The notes under the pieces are model-generated. The model saw only the letters and a list, made by a program, of their open reading frames with translations. It had not been told where the DNA came from and searched no databases. The position numbers and the translations under genes were made by a program. Positions 14,001 through 28,144 of a stretch of 64,000 nt of DNA are shown one piece after another. How positions within the stretch are numbered: the stretch's first letter is position 1; each line of letters opens with the position of its first letter. Origin of the DNA: Margaritifera margaritifera (taxonomy: Eukaryota > Mollusca > Bivalvia > Unionida > Margaritiferidae); assembly GCA_029931535.1 (NCBI GenBank), contig JAQPZY010001610.1, positions 2,351,001-2,415,000 of the forward strand, in the 5' to 3' direction.

Positions 14001-17000
14001 TTGTATAACATTCCAAGCTACTTGTTATATTGAATTGATTGTATTATTCTACCTTGTATAACATTCCAAGCTACTTGTTATATTGAATTGATTGTATTAT
14101 TCTACCTTGTATAACATTACAAGCTACGTGTTATATTGAATTGATTGTATTATTCTACCTTGTATAACATTACAAGCTACGTGTTATATTGAATTGATTG
14201 TATTATTCTACCTTGTATAACATTACAAGCTACGTGTTATATTGAATTGATTGTATTATTCTACCTTGTATAACATTACAAGCTACGTGTTATATTGAAT
14301 TGATTGTATTATTCTACCTTGTATATTATTACAAGCTACGTGTTATATTGAATTGATTGCATTGTCCTACCTTGTATAACATTCCAAGCTACTTGTTATA
14401 TTGAATTGATTGTATTATTCTACCTTGTATATTATTACAAGCTACGTGTTATATTGAATTGATTGTATTATTCTACCTTGTATAACATTCCAAGCTACTT
14501 GTTATATTGAATTGATTGCATTGTCCTACCTTGTATAACATTCCAAGCTACTTGTTATATTGAATTGATTGTATTATTCTACCTTGTATAACATTCCAAG
14601 CTACGTGTTATATTGAATTGATTGTATTATTCTACCTAGTATAACATTCCAAGCTACTTGTTATATTGAATTCATTGTATTATTCTACCTTGTATAACAT
14701 TACAAGCTACGTGTTATATTGAATTGATTGTATTATTCTACCTAGTATAACATTCCAAGCTACTTGTTATATTGAATTGATTGTATTATTCTACCTAGTA
14801 TAACATTCCAAGCTACTTGTTATATTGAATTGATTGTATTATTCTACCTAGTATAACATTCCAAGCTACTTGTTATATTGAATTGATTGTATTATTCTAC
14901 CTAGTATAACATTCCAAGCTACTTGTTATATTGAATTAATTGTATTATTCTACCTTGTATAACATTCCAAGCTACTTGTTATATTGAATTGATTGTATTA
15001 TTCTACCTAGTATAACATTCCAAGCTACTTGTTATATTGAATTGATTGTATTATTCTACCTAGTATAACATTCCAAGCTACTTGTTATATTGAATTAATT
15101 GTATTATTCTACCTTGTATAACATTCCAAGCTACTTGTTATATTGAATTGATTGTATTATTCTACCTTGTATACCATTACAAGCTACTTGTTATATTGAA
15201 TTAATTGTATTATTCTACCTTGTATAATATTCCAAGCTACTTGTTATATTGAATTGATTGTATTATTCTACCTTGTATAACATTCCAAGCTACTTGTTAT
15301 ATTGAATTGATTGTATTATCCTACCTTGTATAACATTCCAAGCTACGTGTTATATTGAATTGAGTGCATTGTCCTACCTTGTATAACATTCCAAACTACT
15401 TGTTATATTGAATTGATTGTATTATTCTACCTTGTATAACATTACATGCTACGTGTTATATTGAATTGATTGTATTATTCTACCTTGTATAACATTCCAA
15501 GCTACTTGTTATATTGAATTGATTGCATTGTCCTACCTTGTATATTATTCCAAGCTACTTGTTATATTGAATTGATTGTATTATTCTACCTTGTATAACA
15601 TTACAAGCTACTTGTTATATTGAATTGATTGTATTATTCTACCTTGTATAACATTCCAAGCTACTTGTTATATTGAATTGACTGTATTATCCTACCTTGT
15701 ATAACATTCCAAGCTACTTGTTATATTGAATTGATTGCATTGTCCTACCTTGTATAACATTCCAAGCTACTTGTTATATTGAATTGATTGTATTATTCTA
15801 CCTTGTATATTATTACAAGCTACGTGTTATATTGAATTGATTGTATTATTCTACCTTGTATAACATTCCAAGCTACTTGTTATATTGAATTGATTGCATT
15901 GTCCTACCTTGTATAACATTCCAAGCTACTTGTTATATTGAATTGATTGTATTATTCTACCTTGTATAACATTCCAAGCTACGTGTTATATTGAATTGAT
16001 TGTATTATTCTACCTAGTATAACATTCCAAGCTACTTGTTATATTGAATTCATTGTATTATTCTACCTTGTATAACATTACAAGCTACGTGTTATATTGA
16101 ATTGATTGTATTATTCTACCTAGTATAACATTCCAAGCTACTTGTTATATTGAATTGATTGTATTATTCTACCTAGTATAACATTCCAAGCTACTTGTTA
16201 TATTGAATTGATTGTATTATTCTACCTAGTATAACATTCCAAGCTACTTGTTATATTGAATTGATTGTATTATTCTACCTAGTATAACATTCCAAGCTAC
16301 TTGTTATATTGAATTAATTGTATTATTCTACCTTGTATAACATTCCAAGCTACTTGTTATATTGAATTGATTGTATTATTCTACCTAGTATAACATTCCA
16401 AGCTACTTGTTATATTGAATTGATTGTATTATTCTACCTAGTATAACATTCCAAGCTACTTGTTATATTGAATTAATTGTATTATTCTACCTTGTATACC
16501 ATTCCAAGCTACTTGTTATATTGAATTGATTGTATTATTCTACCTTGTATACCATTACAAGCTACTTGTTATATTGAATTAATTGTATTATTCTACCTTG
16601 TATAATATTCCAAGCTACTTGTTATATTGAATTGATTGTATTATTCTACCTTGTATAACATTCCAAGCTACTTGTTATATTGAATTGATTGTATTATCCT
16701 ACCTTGTATAACATTCCAAGCTACGTGTTATATTGAATTGATTGCATTGTCCTACCTTGTATAACATTCCAAACTACTTGTTATATTGAATTGATTGTAT
16801 TATTCTACCTTGTATAACATTACATGCTACGTGTTATATTGAATTGATTGTATTATTCTACCTTGTATAACATTCCAAGCTACTTGTTATATTGAATTGA
16901 TTGCATTGTCCTACCTTGTATATTATTCCAAGCTACTTGTTATATTGAATTGATTGTATTATTCTACCTTGTATAACATTACAAGCTACTTGTTATATTG

Positions 17001-20000
17001 AATTGATTGTATTATTCTACCTTGTATAACATTCCAAGCTACTTGTTATATTGAATTGACTGTATTATCCTACCTTGTATAACATTCCAAGCTACTTGTT
17101 ATATTGAATTGATTGCATTGTCCTACCTTGTATAACATTCCAAGCTACTTGTTATATTGAATTGATTGTATTATTATACCTTGTATAACATTCCAAGCTA
17201 CGTGTTATATTGAATTGATTGCATTGTCCTACCTTGTATAATATTCCAAGCTACGTGTTATATTGAATTGATTGTATTATTATACCTTGTATAACATTCC
17301 AAGCTACTTGTTATATTGAATTGATTGTATTATTATACCTTGTATAACATTCCAAGCTACGTGTTATATTGAATTGATTGCATTGTCCTACCTTGTATAA
17401 TATTCCAAGCTACTTGTTATATTGAATTGATTGTATTATTATACCTTGTATAACATTCCAAGCTACGTGTTATATTGAATTGATTGCATTGTCCTACCTT
17501 GTATAATATTCCAAGCTACTTGTTATATTGAATTGATTGTATTATTCTACCTTGTATAACATTACAAGCTACGTGTTATATTGAATTGATTGCATTGTCC
17601 TACCTTGTATAACATTACAAGCTACGTGTTATATTGAATTGATTGCATTGTCCTACCTTGTATAACATTACAAGCTACGTGTTATATTGAATTGATTGTA
17701 TTATTCTACCTTGTATAACATTACAAGCTACGTGTTATATTGAATTGATTGTATTATTCTACCTTGTATAACATTCCAAGCTACTTGTTATATTGAATTG
17801 ATTGCATTATCCTACCTTGTATAACATTCCAAGCTACTTGTTATATTGAATTGATTGTATTATTCTACCTTGTATAACATTACAAGCTACGTGTTATATT
17901 GAATTGATTGTATTATTCTACCTTGTGTAATATTCCAAGCTACGTGTTATATTGAATTAATTGTATTATTCTACCTAGTATAACATTCCAAGCTACTTGT
18001 TATATTGAATTAATTGTATTATTCTACCTTGTATAACATTACAAGCTACTTGTTATATTGAATTGATTGTATTATTCTACCTAGTATAACATTCCAAGCT
18101 ACTTGTTATATTAAATTGATTGGATTATCCTACCTTGTATAACATTCCAAGCTACTTGTTATATTGAATTGATTGTATTATTCTACCTTGTATAACATTC
18201 CAAGCTACTTGTTATATTGAATTGACTGTATTATTCTACCTTGTATAACATTCCAAGCTACTTGTTATATTGAATTGATTGTATTATTCTACCTAGTATA
18301 ACATTCCAAGCTACGTGTTATATTGAATTAATTGTATTATTCTACCTTGTATAATATTCCAAGCTACTTGTTATATTGAATTGATTGCATTGTCCTACCT
18401 TGTATAATATTCCAAGCTACGTGTTATATTGAATTAATTGTATTATTCTACCTTGTATAATATTCCAAGCTACTTGTTATATTGAATTGATTATATTATT
18501 CTACCTTGTATAACATTCCAAGCTACTTGTTATATTGAATTGATTGCATTGTCCTACCTTGTATAACATTCCAAGCTACTTGTTATATTGAATTGATTGC
18601 ATTGTCCTACCTTGTATAACATTCCAAGCTACTTGTTATATTGAATTGATTATATTATTCTACCTTGTATAACATTCCAAGCTACTTGTTATATTAAATT
18701 GATTGTATTATTCTACCTTGTATAATATTCCAAGCTACGTGTTATATTGAATTAATTGTATTATTCTACCTAGTATAACATTCCAAGCTACTTGTTATAT
18801 TGAATTGATTGCATTATTCTACCTTGTATATTATTCCAAGCTACGTGTTATATTGAATTGATTGTATTATTCTACCTTGTATAACATTCCAAGCTACGTG
18901 TTATATTGAATTGATTGCATTGTCCTACCTTGTATACCATTACAAGCTACGTGTTATATTGAATTGATTGTATTATTCTACCTTGTATAACATTCCAAGC
19001 TACTTGTTATATTGAATTGATTGCATTGTCCTACCTTGTATACCATTACAAGCTACGTGTTATATTGAATTGATTGTATTATTATACCTTGTATAACATT
19101 CCAAGCTACGTGTTATATTGAATTGATTGCATTGTCCTACCTTGTATAATATTCCAAAACTACGTGTTATATTGAATTAATTGTATTATTCTACCTTGTA
19201 TAACATTCCAAGCTACTTGTTATATTGAATTGATTGTATTATTCTACCTTGTATAACATTCCAATCTACGTGTTATATTGAATTGATTGCATTGTCCTAC
19301 CTTGTATAATATTCCAAAACTACTTGTTATATTGAATTGATTGCATTGTCCTACCTTGTATAACATTCCAAGCTACGTGTTATATTGAATTGATTGTATT
19401 ATTCTACCTTGTATAACATTCCAAGCTACTTGTTATATTGAATTGATTGCATTGTCCTACCTTGTATAACATTACAAGCTACTTGTTATATTGAATTGAT
19501 TGTATTATTCTACCTTGTGTAATATTCCAAGCTACGTGTTATATTGAATTAATTGTATTATTCTACCTAGTATAACATTCCAAGCTACTTGTTATATTGA
19601 ATTAATTGTATTATTCTACCTTGTATAACATTACAAGCTACTTGTTATATTGAATTAATTGTATTATTATACCTTGTATAACATTACAAGCTACGTGTTA
19701 TATTGAATTGATTGTATTATTCTACCTTGTATAATATTCCAAGCTACTTGTTATATTGAATTGATTGTATTATTCTACCTTGTATAACATTCCAAGCTAC
19801 TTGTTATATTGAATTGATTGGATTATCCTACCTTGTATAACATTACAAGCTACGTGTTATATTGAATTGATTGTATTATTCTACCTTGTATAACATTCCA
19901 AGCTACTTGTTATATTGAATTGATTGTATTATTCTACCTTGTATAACATTCCAAGCTACTTGTTATATTGAATTGATTGCATTGTCCTACCTTGTATAAC

Positions 20001-21925
20001 ATTACAAGCTACGTGTTATATTGAATTGATTGTATTATTCTACCTTGTATAACATTCCAAGCTACTTGTTATATTGAATTGATTGTATTATTCTACCTTG
20101 TATAACATTACAAGCTACGTGTTATATTGAATTGATTGTTGTATTATACCTTGTATAATATTCCAAAACTACTTGTTATATTGAATTGATTGCATTGTCC
20201 TACCTTGTATAATATTCCAAAACTACTTGTTATATTGAATTGATTGCATTGTCCTACCTTGTATAACATTCCAAGCTACTTGTTATATTGAATTGATTGC
20301 ATTGTCCTACCTTGTATAACATTCCAAGCTACTTGTTATATTGAATTGATTGTATTATTCTACCTTGTATAACATTCCAAGCTACTTGTTATATTGAATT
20401 GATTGCATTGTCCTACCTTGTATAACATTCCAAGCTACTTGTTATATTGAATTGATTGCATTGTCCTACCTTGTATAACATTCCAAGCTACTTGTTATAT
20501 TGAATTGATTGTATTATTATACCTTGTATAATATTCCAAGCTACTTGTTATATTGAATTGATTGCATTGTCCTACCTTGTATAATATTCCAAAACTACTT
20601 GTTATATTGAATTGATTGTATTATTCTACCTTGTATAACATTCCAAGCTACTTGTTATATTAAATTGATTGGATTATCCTACCTTGTATAACATTCCAAG
20701 CTACTTGTTATATTGAATTGATTGTATTATTCTACCTTGTATAACATTCCAAGCTACTTGTTATATTAAATTGATTGGATTATCCTACCTTGTATAACAT
20801 TACAAGCTACGTGTTATATTGAATTGATTGTATTATCCTACCTTGTATAACATTCCAAGCTACGTGTTATATTGAATTGATTGCATTGTCCTACCTTGTA
20901 TAACATTACAAGCTACGTGTTATATTGAATTGATTGTATTATTATACCTTGTATAACATTCCAAGCTACTTGTTATATTGAATTGATTGCATTGTCCTAC
21001 CTTGTATAACATTACAAGCTACTTGTTATATTGAATTGATTGCATTGTCCTACCTTGTATAACATTCCAAGCTACGTGTTATATTGAATTAATTGTATTA
21101 TTCTACCTAGTATAACATTCCAAGCTACTTGTTATATTGAATTGATTGTATTATTCTACCTTGTATAACATTCCAAGCTACTTGTTATATTGAATTGATT
21201 GCATTGTCCTACCTTGTATAACATTACAAGCTACTTGTTATATTGAATTGATTGCATTGTCCTACCTTGTATAACATTCCAAGCTACGTGTTATATTGAA
21301 TTGATTGTATTATTCTACCTTGTATAACATTACAAGCTACTTGTTATATTGAATTGATTGCATTGTCCTACCTTGTATAACATTACAAGCTACGTGTTAT
21401 ATTGAATTGATTGGATTATCCTACCTTGTATAACATTACATGCTACGTGTTATATTGAATTGATTGTATTATTCTACCTTGTATAACATTACAAGCTACG
21501 TGTTATATTGAATTGATTGCATTGTCCTACCTTGTATAACATTCCAAGCTACTTGTTATATTGAATTGATTGTATTATTTTACCTTGTATAATATTCCAA
21601 AAACTACTTGTTATATTGAATTAATTGTATTATCCTACCTTGTATAACATTCCAAGCTACGTGTTATATTGAATTAATTGTATTATCCTACCTTGTATAA
21701 TATTCCAAGCTACTTGTTATATTGAATTGATTGTATTATTCTACCTTGCATAACATTCCAAGCTACTTGTTATATTGAATTGATTGGATTATCTTACCTT
21801 GTATAACATTCCAAGCTACTTGTTATATTGAATTGATTACATTGTCCTACCTAGTATAACATTCCAAGCTACGTGTTATATTGAATTTATTACATTATTC
21901 TAATTTTGTATAACATTCCAAGCTA
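8072..21925. repeat. Satellite array, 53-bp monomer, about 260 copies
   Basis: An almost unbroken array of a 53-bp monomer. The consensus runs AAGCTACTTGTTATATTGAA, TTGATTGTATTATTCTACCT, TGTATAACATTCC. A few fixed positions vary independently: ACTTG or ACGTG; GTATTATTC, GTATTATTA or GCATTGTCC; ACCTTG or ACCTAG; CATTCC, CATTAC or TATTCC; TTGATTG, TTAATTG or TTCATTG. Length variants of 54-55 bp carry CCAAAACTAC. Divergence rises only at the last two copies (21830-21925). No gene lies inside. The array may be a centromeric, heterochromatic or interstitial satellite, but which one cannot be told from sequence. Confidence 0.98.
14340..17160. repeat. Higher-order duplication of 26 satellite monomers (1378 bp x 2)
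   Basis: The order of monomer variants from about 14340 to 15717 is repeated from about 15718 to 17160 with an offset of exactly 1378 bp (26 x 53). Rare markers match at that offset: the ACCTAG/TTCATTG series at 14638 and 16016, CCAAACTAC near 15391 and 16769, and ATTACATGCTACG at 15441 and 16819. Only a few single-base differences were seen (for example TGAGTGC at 15361 against TGATTGC at 16739). Confidence 0.85.
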
Positions 21926-22860
21926 AAGTAAATTTTCCTTTTAATTTTTGACCGGATTGCGAAGCAATTCTATCTTATAGATTTATGTCTGTCCGCCCGT
22001 CCGTCTGTCTGTCCCTCTGGCGCCTTTATGCCTTATGTCATTTTCTAAGACACTATTGCTTGTAGAGTTACATAACTTGCTATGTTAATGTTTCATGAGG
22101 AGAACTACATCCGTTAGGGAACATCCATATATGACGTCACGCAATTTTGGCGTATTTTGACCCCCTCCGCCTCGTCACATTTCGTCACAAAACTCAGCCC
22201 CTCATATATGACGTCACAAAGCTTTGCCCCCGCCCCCCCCCCCCCCGTACAAATTTTCAAAAATAAAATTGGTTTGAAATCACCTTGTATTAGAAAAACA
22301 CACAATACAACACTGCATTCTGAATTATTTATTTCTCTGGTAGATGGCGCTGGTGTTGTTTTGTGACGTCACATTTTTCAACCCCCCCCCCCCCATCGTC
22401 ACAAAAGCCGGTGCGTGAAGTCATATATGAACGGCCCCTTAGTGAAAACGAGGACATTGTGACGTCTATTTCATGGTTCAGTGATTCGTGCTTACCTTTG
22501 CGTTAAGCTTAGTTTCTCGAAGCTAGAGTTTGCGTTTAGCTTAGTTTCTCTGACACTACTGATTAGAATCCTGTAACTAAGTAAGCGGACATGTCATAAA
22601 GAGTACTACATCCTTAAGTAAAAACTACGTCATTGTGACCTATATTTCACACTCCAGTGACGTACAGTGATCTTTGAGTTTAACTCAGTTTCTAAGACAC
22701 TATTACTTAAAGAGTCATGTAACTTGGTATGTAGACACTTCATGAGAAATACCGCACTCTTCAATCAAAACAAAGTCACTGAGACCTATAGTTCACGCTC
22801 TAATAAGCTGCATTAACCATTGTACTGGGCTCAGTTTCTAAAACACTGTCACTGCACAAT
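21926..22860. repeat. Degenerate repeats of about 150 bp, interrupted by a MITE
   Basis: Imperfect repeats share the phrases CTAAGACACTATTNCTT, GTAACTTGNTATGT, TTCATGAGNANNNCTACATC and GTCATTGTGACCTATATTTC at about 22040-22115 (resuming after the MITE at 22443), 22545-22665, 22695-22800 and 22830-22870. One unit was split by the MITE at 22118-22438. The family is not identified. Confidence 0.6.
22118..22438. mobile_element. MITE of about 320 bp with imperfect inverted termini
   Basis: The left end GGAACATCCATATATGACGT (continuing CACGCA) matches the reverse complement of the right end, GGGGCCGTTCATATATGACT (continuing TCACGCA). The element is flanked by TTAG at 22114-22117 and 22439-22442, and it splits a degenerate repeat whose other copies run straight through. 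Long C tracts and several TGACGTCA sites lie inside. There is no transposase, so it is non-autonomous; the superfamily is not assigned. Confidence 0.75.
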
Positions 22861-25364
22861 GGTGTAACTTGATTTATTATACATTTCATTATGGTATACT
22901 TAAATGTACCAGTGGGAGAAAACTTGATTTTGCCAGTGGCGATAATAGTGGTATGAAATATATCTGCCCTTATGAATGGTATATTTTTGTATTTAGGCCT
23001 AATTCGCTTTTCTTCGTTATATCTTCTCTTTGTCTTTCATTATGTCTAATTTGTTTTTCTCTTCCTCTTTATTTCTCTCTTCTTTGTGACTAAATCCATC
23101 AGGATGAACAGATCTTAAAATATGCCAAAACTGTATATTTATGCAAGCATTGAGGAGATGCCATCAAAAATACCTTTAAAAAAAATCAAAACAACAAGTA
23201 AGTTTCAAGTGTTAATTTATTGAAACTAGTTTTCCACATGAATCGTGAAAATTGTTATTGATTGAATTTGCATGACCTGTTTCTATTTAATATTCAGTTA
23301 TGCCCTATTTGTCTGTTACACTGTATGACAAACGGATGAAGTATTTAGGGCAAAATTCTGGATCAAAAATAACACAACAAACTTTAATTAGTGATTTTAA
23401 GTCTCATCACAATCATTATCATGTTTGAATATGACGAAGAAATTGGGCATGGGTGAGTATTGATTGCGAATTGAAATTCGGTGACTATCGAATTTTGGGT
23501 GCAGATCTGTCATTGAACTGGACTGCAAGCTTGCCAAGGTCTCATGATTCACGTCTGAATGTAGAAATAAAACAATTGATAAATAAGCAAAATCCAATAG
23601 GTTAACTCGCAATAATTAAAATCTTTTGTTTAAAGATACTACGCACTGAAGGTTCTCGGATCTGACCGCACTATAATGACCCTAATCCCACCCCAATAAT
23701 GCTCACAGTATCAATACGTGTAAGAAATGTGTTACCTAAAATAAAAATCGTTTCGTTTGAAAACAGTCATTAATTAGACAAAAGCCGCCATCTTAAGCTT
23801 TATATGTATGATAATAATTCGTAAAAGGTCACTGTCCTGAATTATTGTAAAATTTTGGAACTTCTTTTTATCGATGTAATAATGGCTTAATCATCTATAG
23901 TGTTAACATCACTAGCACGAGATAGAAAAAATAAAACAAATAATTAAAAAAATGCAAGCGACGTGTTTTGCCTTCAAAGGCATATAATAAAAAGAAAATC
24001 TACGTTTATTTGTAGATATAAGGAAACATTTTACTCGTGAAGTGGAAACGTTTCGTATTGTTACTTGTGACTTCGCTACTCGTGATAATATAAAGTTTCC
24101 ACTCCACTCATGAAATATTTCTTTATATACTAAATAATACAACACCATTGAGACAAAGCAAAGCTTCGCAATACGGCAATAGTCGGTTTTATTGTTCTCA
24201 AGTCATTTTAAACAGCGTCCCGTCCTGTCGTCTTTATAGCCATTAAATTATAACTGATAACGATTTGAATGAAGCACACTCCTTGTATTTGGTATTGGGA
24301 GAAAATCAAAGTCGGACGCTCGCTTGATAACCTTTGACTGCGACCACGTCTGCACACTGTCTCAGCTAATCTGGTTGGGTGACAGAACCCTTGACCGGGA
24401 GCCAGAATGAAATTAAGCATATGGAGACATCTGGGAAATCAGTGCAGCAACGTGGGACTTGTCCGTTGTGATTGGTAATAGATCTGAGAGATGCTAAAAT
24501 ATTGAGGTCCCGCTCTGCTCATATGACAGAGTATGATGTGATGCATTGAACCGTAAGGGAGACGTGGTTAAATGTCAAATCGTGGTCCGCGGATTAAATC
24601 AAATCTTGTGATTACAATATATAAGACGAATATGAATGTTAAATTCTCAAGTCAAATGTTCAATGTATGAGAGTCAGACATTTCAACATCAATACTTTCA
24701 GATAAGAACTTTCCATTACTAGGCGGTTTCTTGTCAGTGATTTGTGGCTAAAGGCATGTAAAAGCTTACTCCATGGCCATCCACGGTATTGCAGGCTGAT
24801 AATACGTAAAAATTTCAAAGAGGCAGTTCGTGTAAAAGAAAAGAAAAGAAAATAAAGAGGTGATACACTGTGGTGTACCAAAAGGGTCAAAAGTCGAGAG
24901 TTTATGATCATCCTAGATAAGAATTTGGGTGATCCTAAATTCTTTACTTTTGTGTACCATAATAAACTAACACGTGAGGTTTCTGACACTTTAAGAGTTG
25001 CAATCCACTTACAACGGGTGAGAATGTATTTATAATATGTTAGAACAAACTTTCAAATCGTTTGAGCCATAATAACATGTTAGAAATTTCTAACACGCTA
25101 GAAGTAAAGTATACACGTTTGAGGCATTTTAGCGCGCTAGTTTTTTTTTTTTTAACGCGTAAGCAAAATAAGTTATATCCAGCACAGTGATCCTTACATG
25201 TGTTTATTGACCATACACTTCTACGATTTCTGGTCAAACACTGGAATACTGCTTGATCTTCTCCATTATCCCTCCCACCCCCATATAAATTACCAAATTA
25301 GTTTTCGGTACTAAAGTTTTCTATCGTCATTACCAAAGACTGATTTCTTATGATTTATTTTGAA
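22861..25364. other. Gene-free stretch with one foldback sequence
   Basis: No supportable gene. An imperfect inverted repeat lies at about 24013-24048 and 24096-24131 (GATATAAGGAAACATTTTAC against the reverse complement GTATATAAAGAAATATTTCA), both arms continuing into GTGGAAAC, so it may be a small foldback element. The rest is AT-rich sequence without recognised content. Confidence 0.5.
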
Positions 25365-25598
25365 AGTCTCTCTGTATTATACAGCTTTAAAGTCTCTCTG
25401 TATTATACAGCTTTAAAGTCTCTCTGTATTATACAGCTTTAAAGTCTCTCTGTATTATACAGTTTTAAAGTCTCTCTGTATTATACAGCTTTAAAGTCTC
25501 TCTGTATTATACAGCTTTAAAGTCTCTCTGTATTATACAGCTTTAAAGTCTCTCTGTATTATACAGCTTTAAAGTCTCTCTGTATTATACAGCTTTAG
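25365..25598. repeat. Minisatellite, 26-bp unit
   Basis: About nine nearly identical copies of AGTCTCTCTGTATTATACAG followed by CTTTAA, with one CAGTTTTAA variant near 25460. Confidence 0.95.
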
Positions 25599-28144
25599 GT
25601 TCATGTACCTGTATGAACTTAAACTGATTTTTTTGACGACAGAAGAAAGACTGAATTACTTTTTAATTGATTCTTTTCTGTTAATTCCGCATTTAATAGA
25701 TATGATAGTTTGGTCCCTTTTTTATTATATTATACATTCCTATTAGGCAAAGTTATGTATAATTCCCTGCCAGTGACATTTTGCTCTGAATTTAACGTTA
25801 TTTTTCTCTGGGTAGAATAAAACTAATTCTTTTGACATATGTTGCATTATTTTGTTTCAGAATCTTCTTTTGTTTTTCTTCGCTTTGGTAACTGTGTTTT
25901 GATGAAAGTAGGAGGCAGTTGCGGATTACTTTGTTTGAAAAGTTATTGTCGTGCCTCCTCTGTTTAATATAGGGATTAATTTGTTTCAGTTGTAAAAAGT
26001 ATGCAACTGAGTCCATGAAAACACCATAGGATCTTTACAAAATGAAGTTTTATAACATGGTAAATTTTATGTCTTCTTTTAAAACTTTAATCTGTGTATA
26101 GTTTCAAAAGCTGTTGACACACTTCCCTACCCGTTCGTTTAATGCCTGTCCTAGTATGAAAAAGGGTGCTATATCATGGTAAATCATTCTGATAAGTGAG
26201 TATCAATGCCATTATCTGATATTTACCAACTTTGTTGCTATTATAAAGTTTGAATGCATCAGTTGTGATGCTGTATTCCATTTTTTAAATTTTAACAAAA
26301 TCTTTGGACATCCTTTTAATAATGCTTTGAATAAAGCTGTAAAAATGCACCTTCTTGAATACAGCCATATGTTTGAGTTTGCTTGTTTTAGCGGCACTTT
26401 AAACACATTAATGGCTATATCACACCGAGGCAAGCGACCCGGGCAAGCATGGGCGGGTATCGTTCCTGCGACCTTTGGATTACAAGTCCGACGCTCTACC
26501 AACTGAGATACTGCGGCTCCCTCCCCTACTTTTTTTTTTTTTTTTTTTTAAGGGCGCATTTTTCTACTGAATTTCAATATGTAGAAGAGTATTTCCTTGT
26601 GAACAAAATTATAGTGTAATAATTTCTGTAAAAATTATTCTAGCCTGGTGTAGGCAATCCACCAAAGTCATAACTAGAGCATGTTGCTTAGAAGCACCGT
26701 GTAAGCAAGTCACATCTCAACTGGTGATACACAACTGGGTAAAACAAAGTGGCGGACATCCTCCACCTAAAAAGTTCAAATGCAAACATCTAATGTATGA
26801 TCTAAATGTATGAAATGGTTTTATTTTAAATATAAATGAGTTCCTGTGGGATTTATTAATAGTAGAAATTACCCCCAACAGAAGGCTAGATTTTAAATAA
26901 ACAATGTTGAACCATCAGTCGCTGGGCAGGATTTTGAGTTTCAACCCAAGGAAGGTAACTACTGCATCTAGCGCTCTGTGAGTAAACAATCATTTGAATA
27001 GCAAACAATGGCAGCTAAGAGATGTGCATGTGTTATTCTTCAATAAGCAAGTTTATATATGGTTTATGAGATATAAATTCATTACACGCTAGTTTACCAG
27101 GGTGTACTGAATGTTACGCCAGTCTTAAGTCACCATTTCCCCCAATTCTCAGGGCTTATGTAGTTAAAGACGGTTGTAACGTTCCGATCATCCCTGTAAT
27201 CTAACGTGTAACTAATATTTTGACTGGATTTCCCAATAAATGCACATTTGAGAGGCTAACGTTTTGACTGGATATCCCAATAAATGCACATTTGAGAGGC
27301 TAATGTACAGTCTAAAAAAGAATTTCAGGTAAAATTACAAAAGCTGACGAGTTTCTTAGGAACTCAGAACTAACATAGTATGAATGAAGATCAATGCGTT
27401 AGAAATCAATTTTAACGAGTTCGAAGTTAAATTGTCTCCATTCCTTAGCAAACCCTGTGGCACTTGATGTTAATAGTTTCGTTCCCAAACTCTCCCACAA
27501 TCTGAGAGCGTATATGGTTGATATGTTATGGAAAGGACAAATGTGAGCAGACGCAATTTAATCGCTAGAGGTGGCCGTTCGAAAGATGGTGACTCCCACT
27601 AGACAAATGAAAATTTTTTTTTTAAAAGTAGCTCTGTAAACTCAAAATTTAAATTCCTATATCTCAATGTCTCTGTAATCACAATTTCAAAACAAATTTT
27701 GGTGTCCATTGTGGAGGTATACGTGTTCTCCATGACCAATCAGATTTTATAAATAAGATCCCGGTTAAGCCTCGTTCTGTCATATCTGTTTTGTTGGTTG
27801 CTTTCCTGACCAGCTAGACTTTCGCTCTGAGAACGAAACTTACGATATCACAGGATCAAGAAATCAATCCCAGGAAAAAACATTCGGCAATTTTTGTCGC
27901 TTCCACATACTTCTTCAAAATAATATTTTTATTCACTGACAATGGTACAGCACTTAAATAAGTTGAGCATAGCCCGGCCTTGTCCATACCTGTAAGAAAA
28001 TCATCAAAGCAGCATTTGCTACACCTGGGGGTCTGCAGATTAAAGGAAAATCCCATACACGTTTACTGCGACGGAATTCCTTGAAATACTGATTCAGTTT
28101 AATTACATTCTAAACTGTCAATTCGTCCAATAGATAAGTCAGAC
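25599..28144. other. Gene-free stretch
   Basis: No gene recognised. It contains the SINE listed separately at 26415-26520, a T-rich tract at 26530-26549, and a direct tandem duplication of about 48 bp at about 27220-27305 (each copy containing CCCAATAAATGCACATTTGA then GAGGCTAA). The sequence at 27850-28140 next to the Polinton remnant does not continue its reading frame and was not recognised. Confidence 0.5.
26415..26520 (-). mobile_element. tRNA-derived SINE fragment, second copy
   Basis: The reverse strand reads as a tRNA-like head: GTATCTCAGTTGGTAGAGCG (A box), GGACTTGTAATCCAAAGGTC (TGT anticodon position) and GGAACGATACCC (B box), then CCGGGTCGCTTGCCTCGGTG. Intactness is better than in the copy at 6450-6550. 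The tRNA-Thr-like anticodon loop is visible, but the acceptor ends do not pair, so a working tRNA gene is unlikely. Confidence 0.75.

Noticed and set aside
8072..21925. CRISPR-like array
   Set aside because: The 53-bp units are directly adjacent, have no unique spacers and the setting is a eukaryotic genome.
26415..26520. A functional tRNA-Thr gene
   Set aside because: The head is tRNA-like but the ends do not pair and a tail follows that is shared with 6450-6550; it is a SINE.
27856..28056. Reverse-strand 66-codon frame next to the Polinton remnant
   Set aside because: It does not match the intact element's polymerase and has no recognised motif; no support as a gene.
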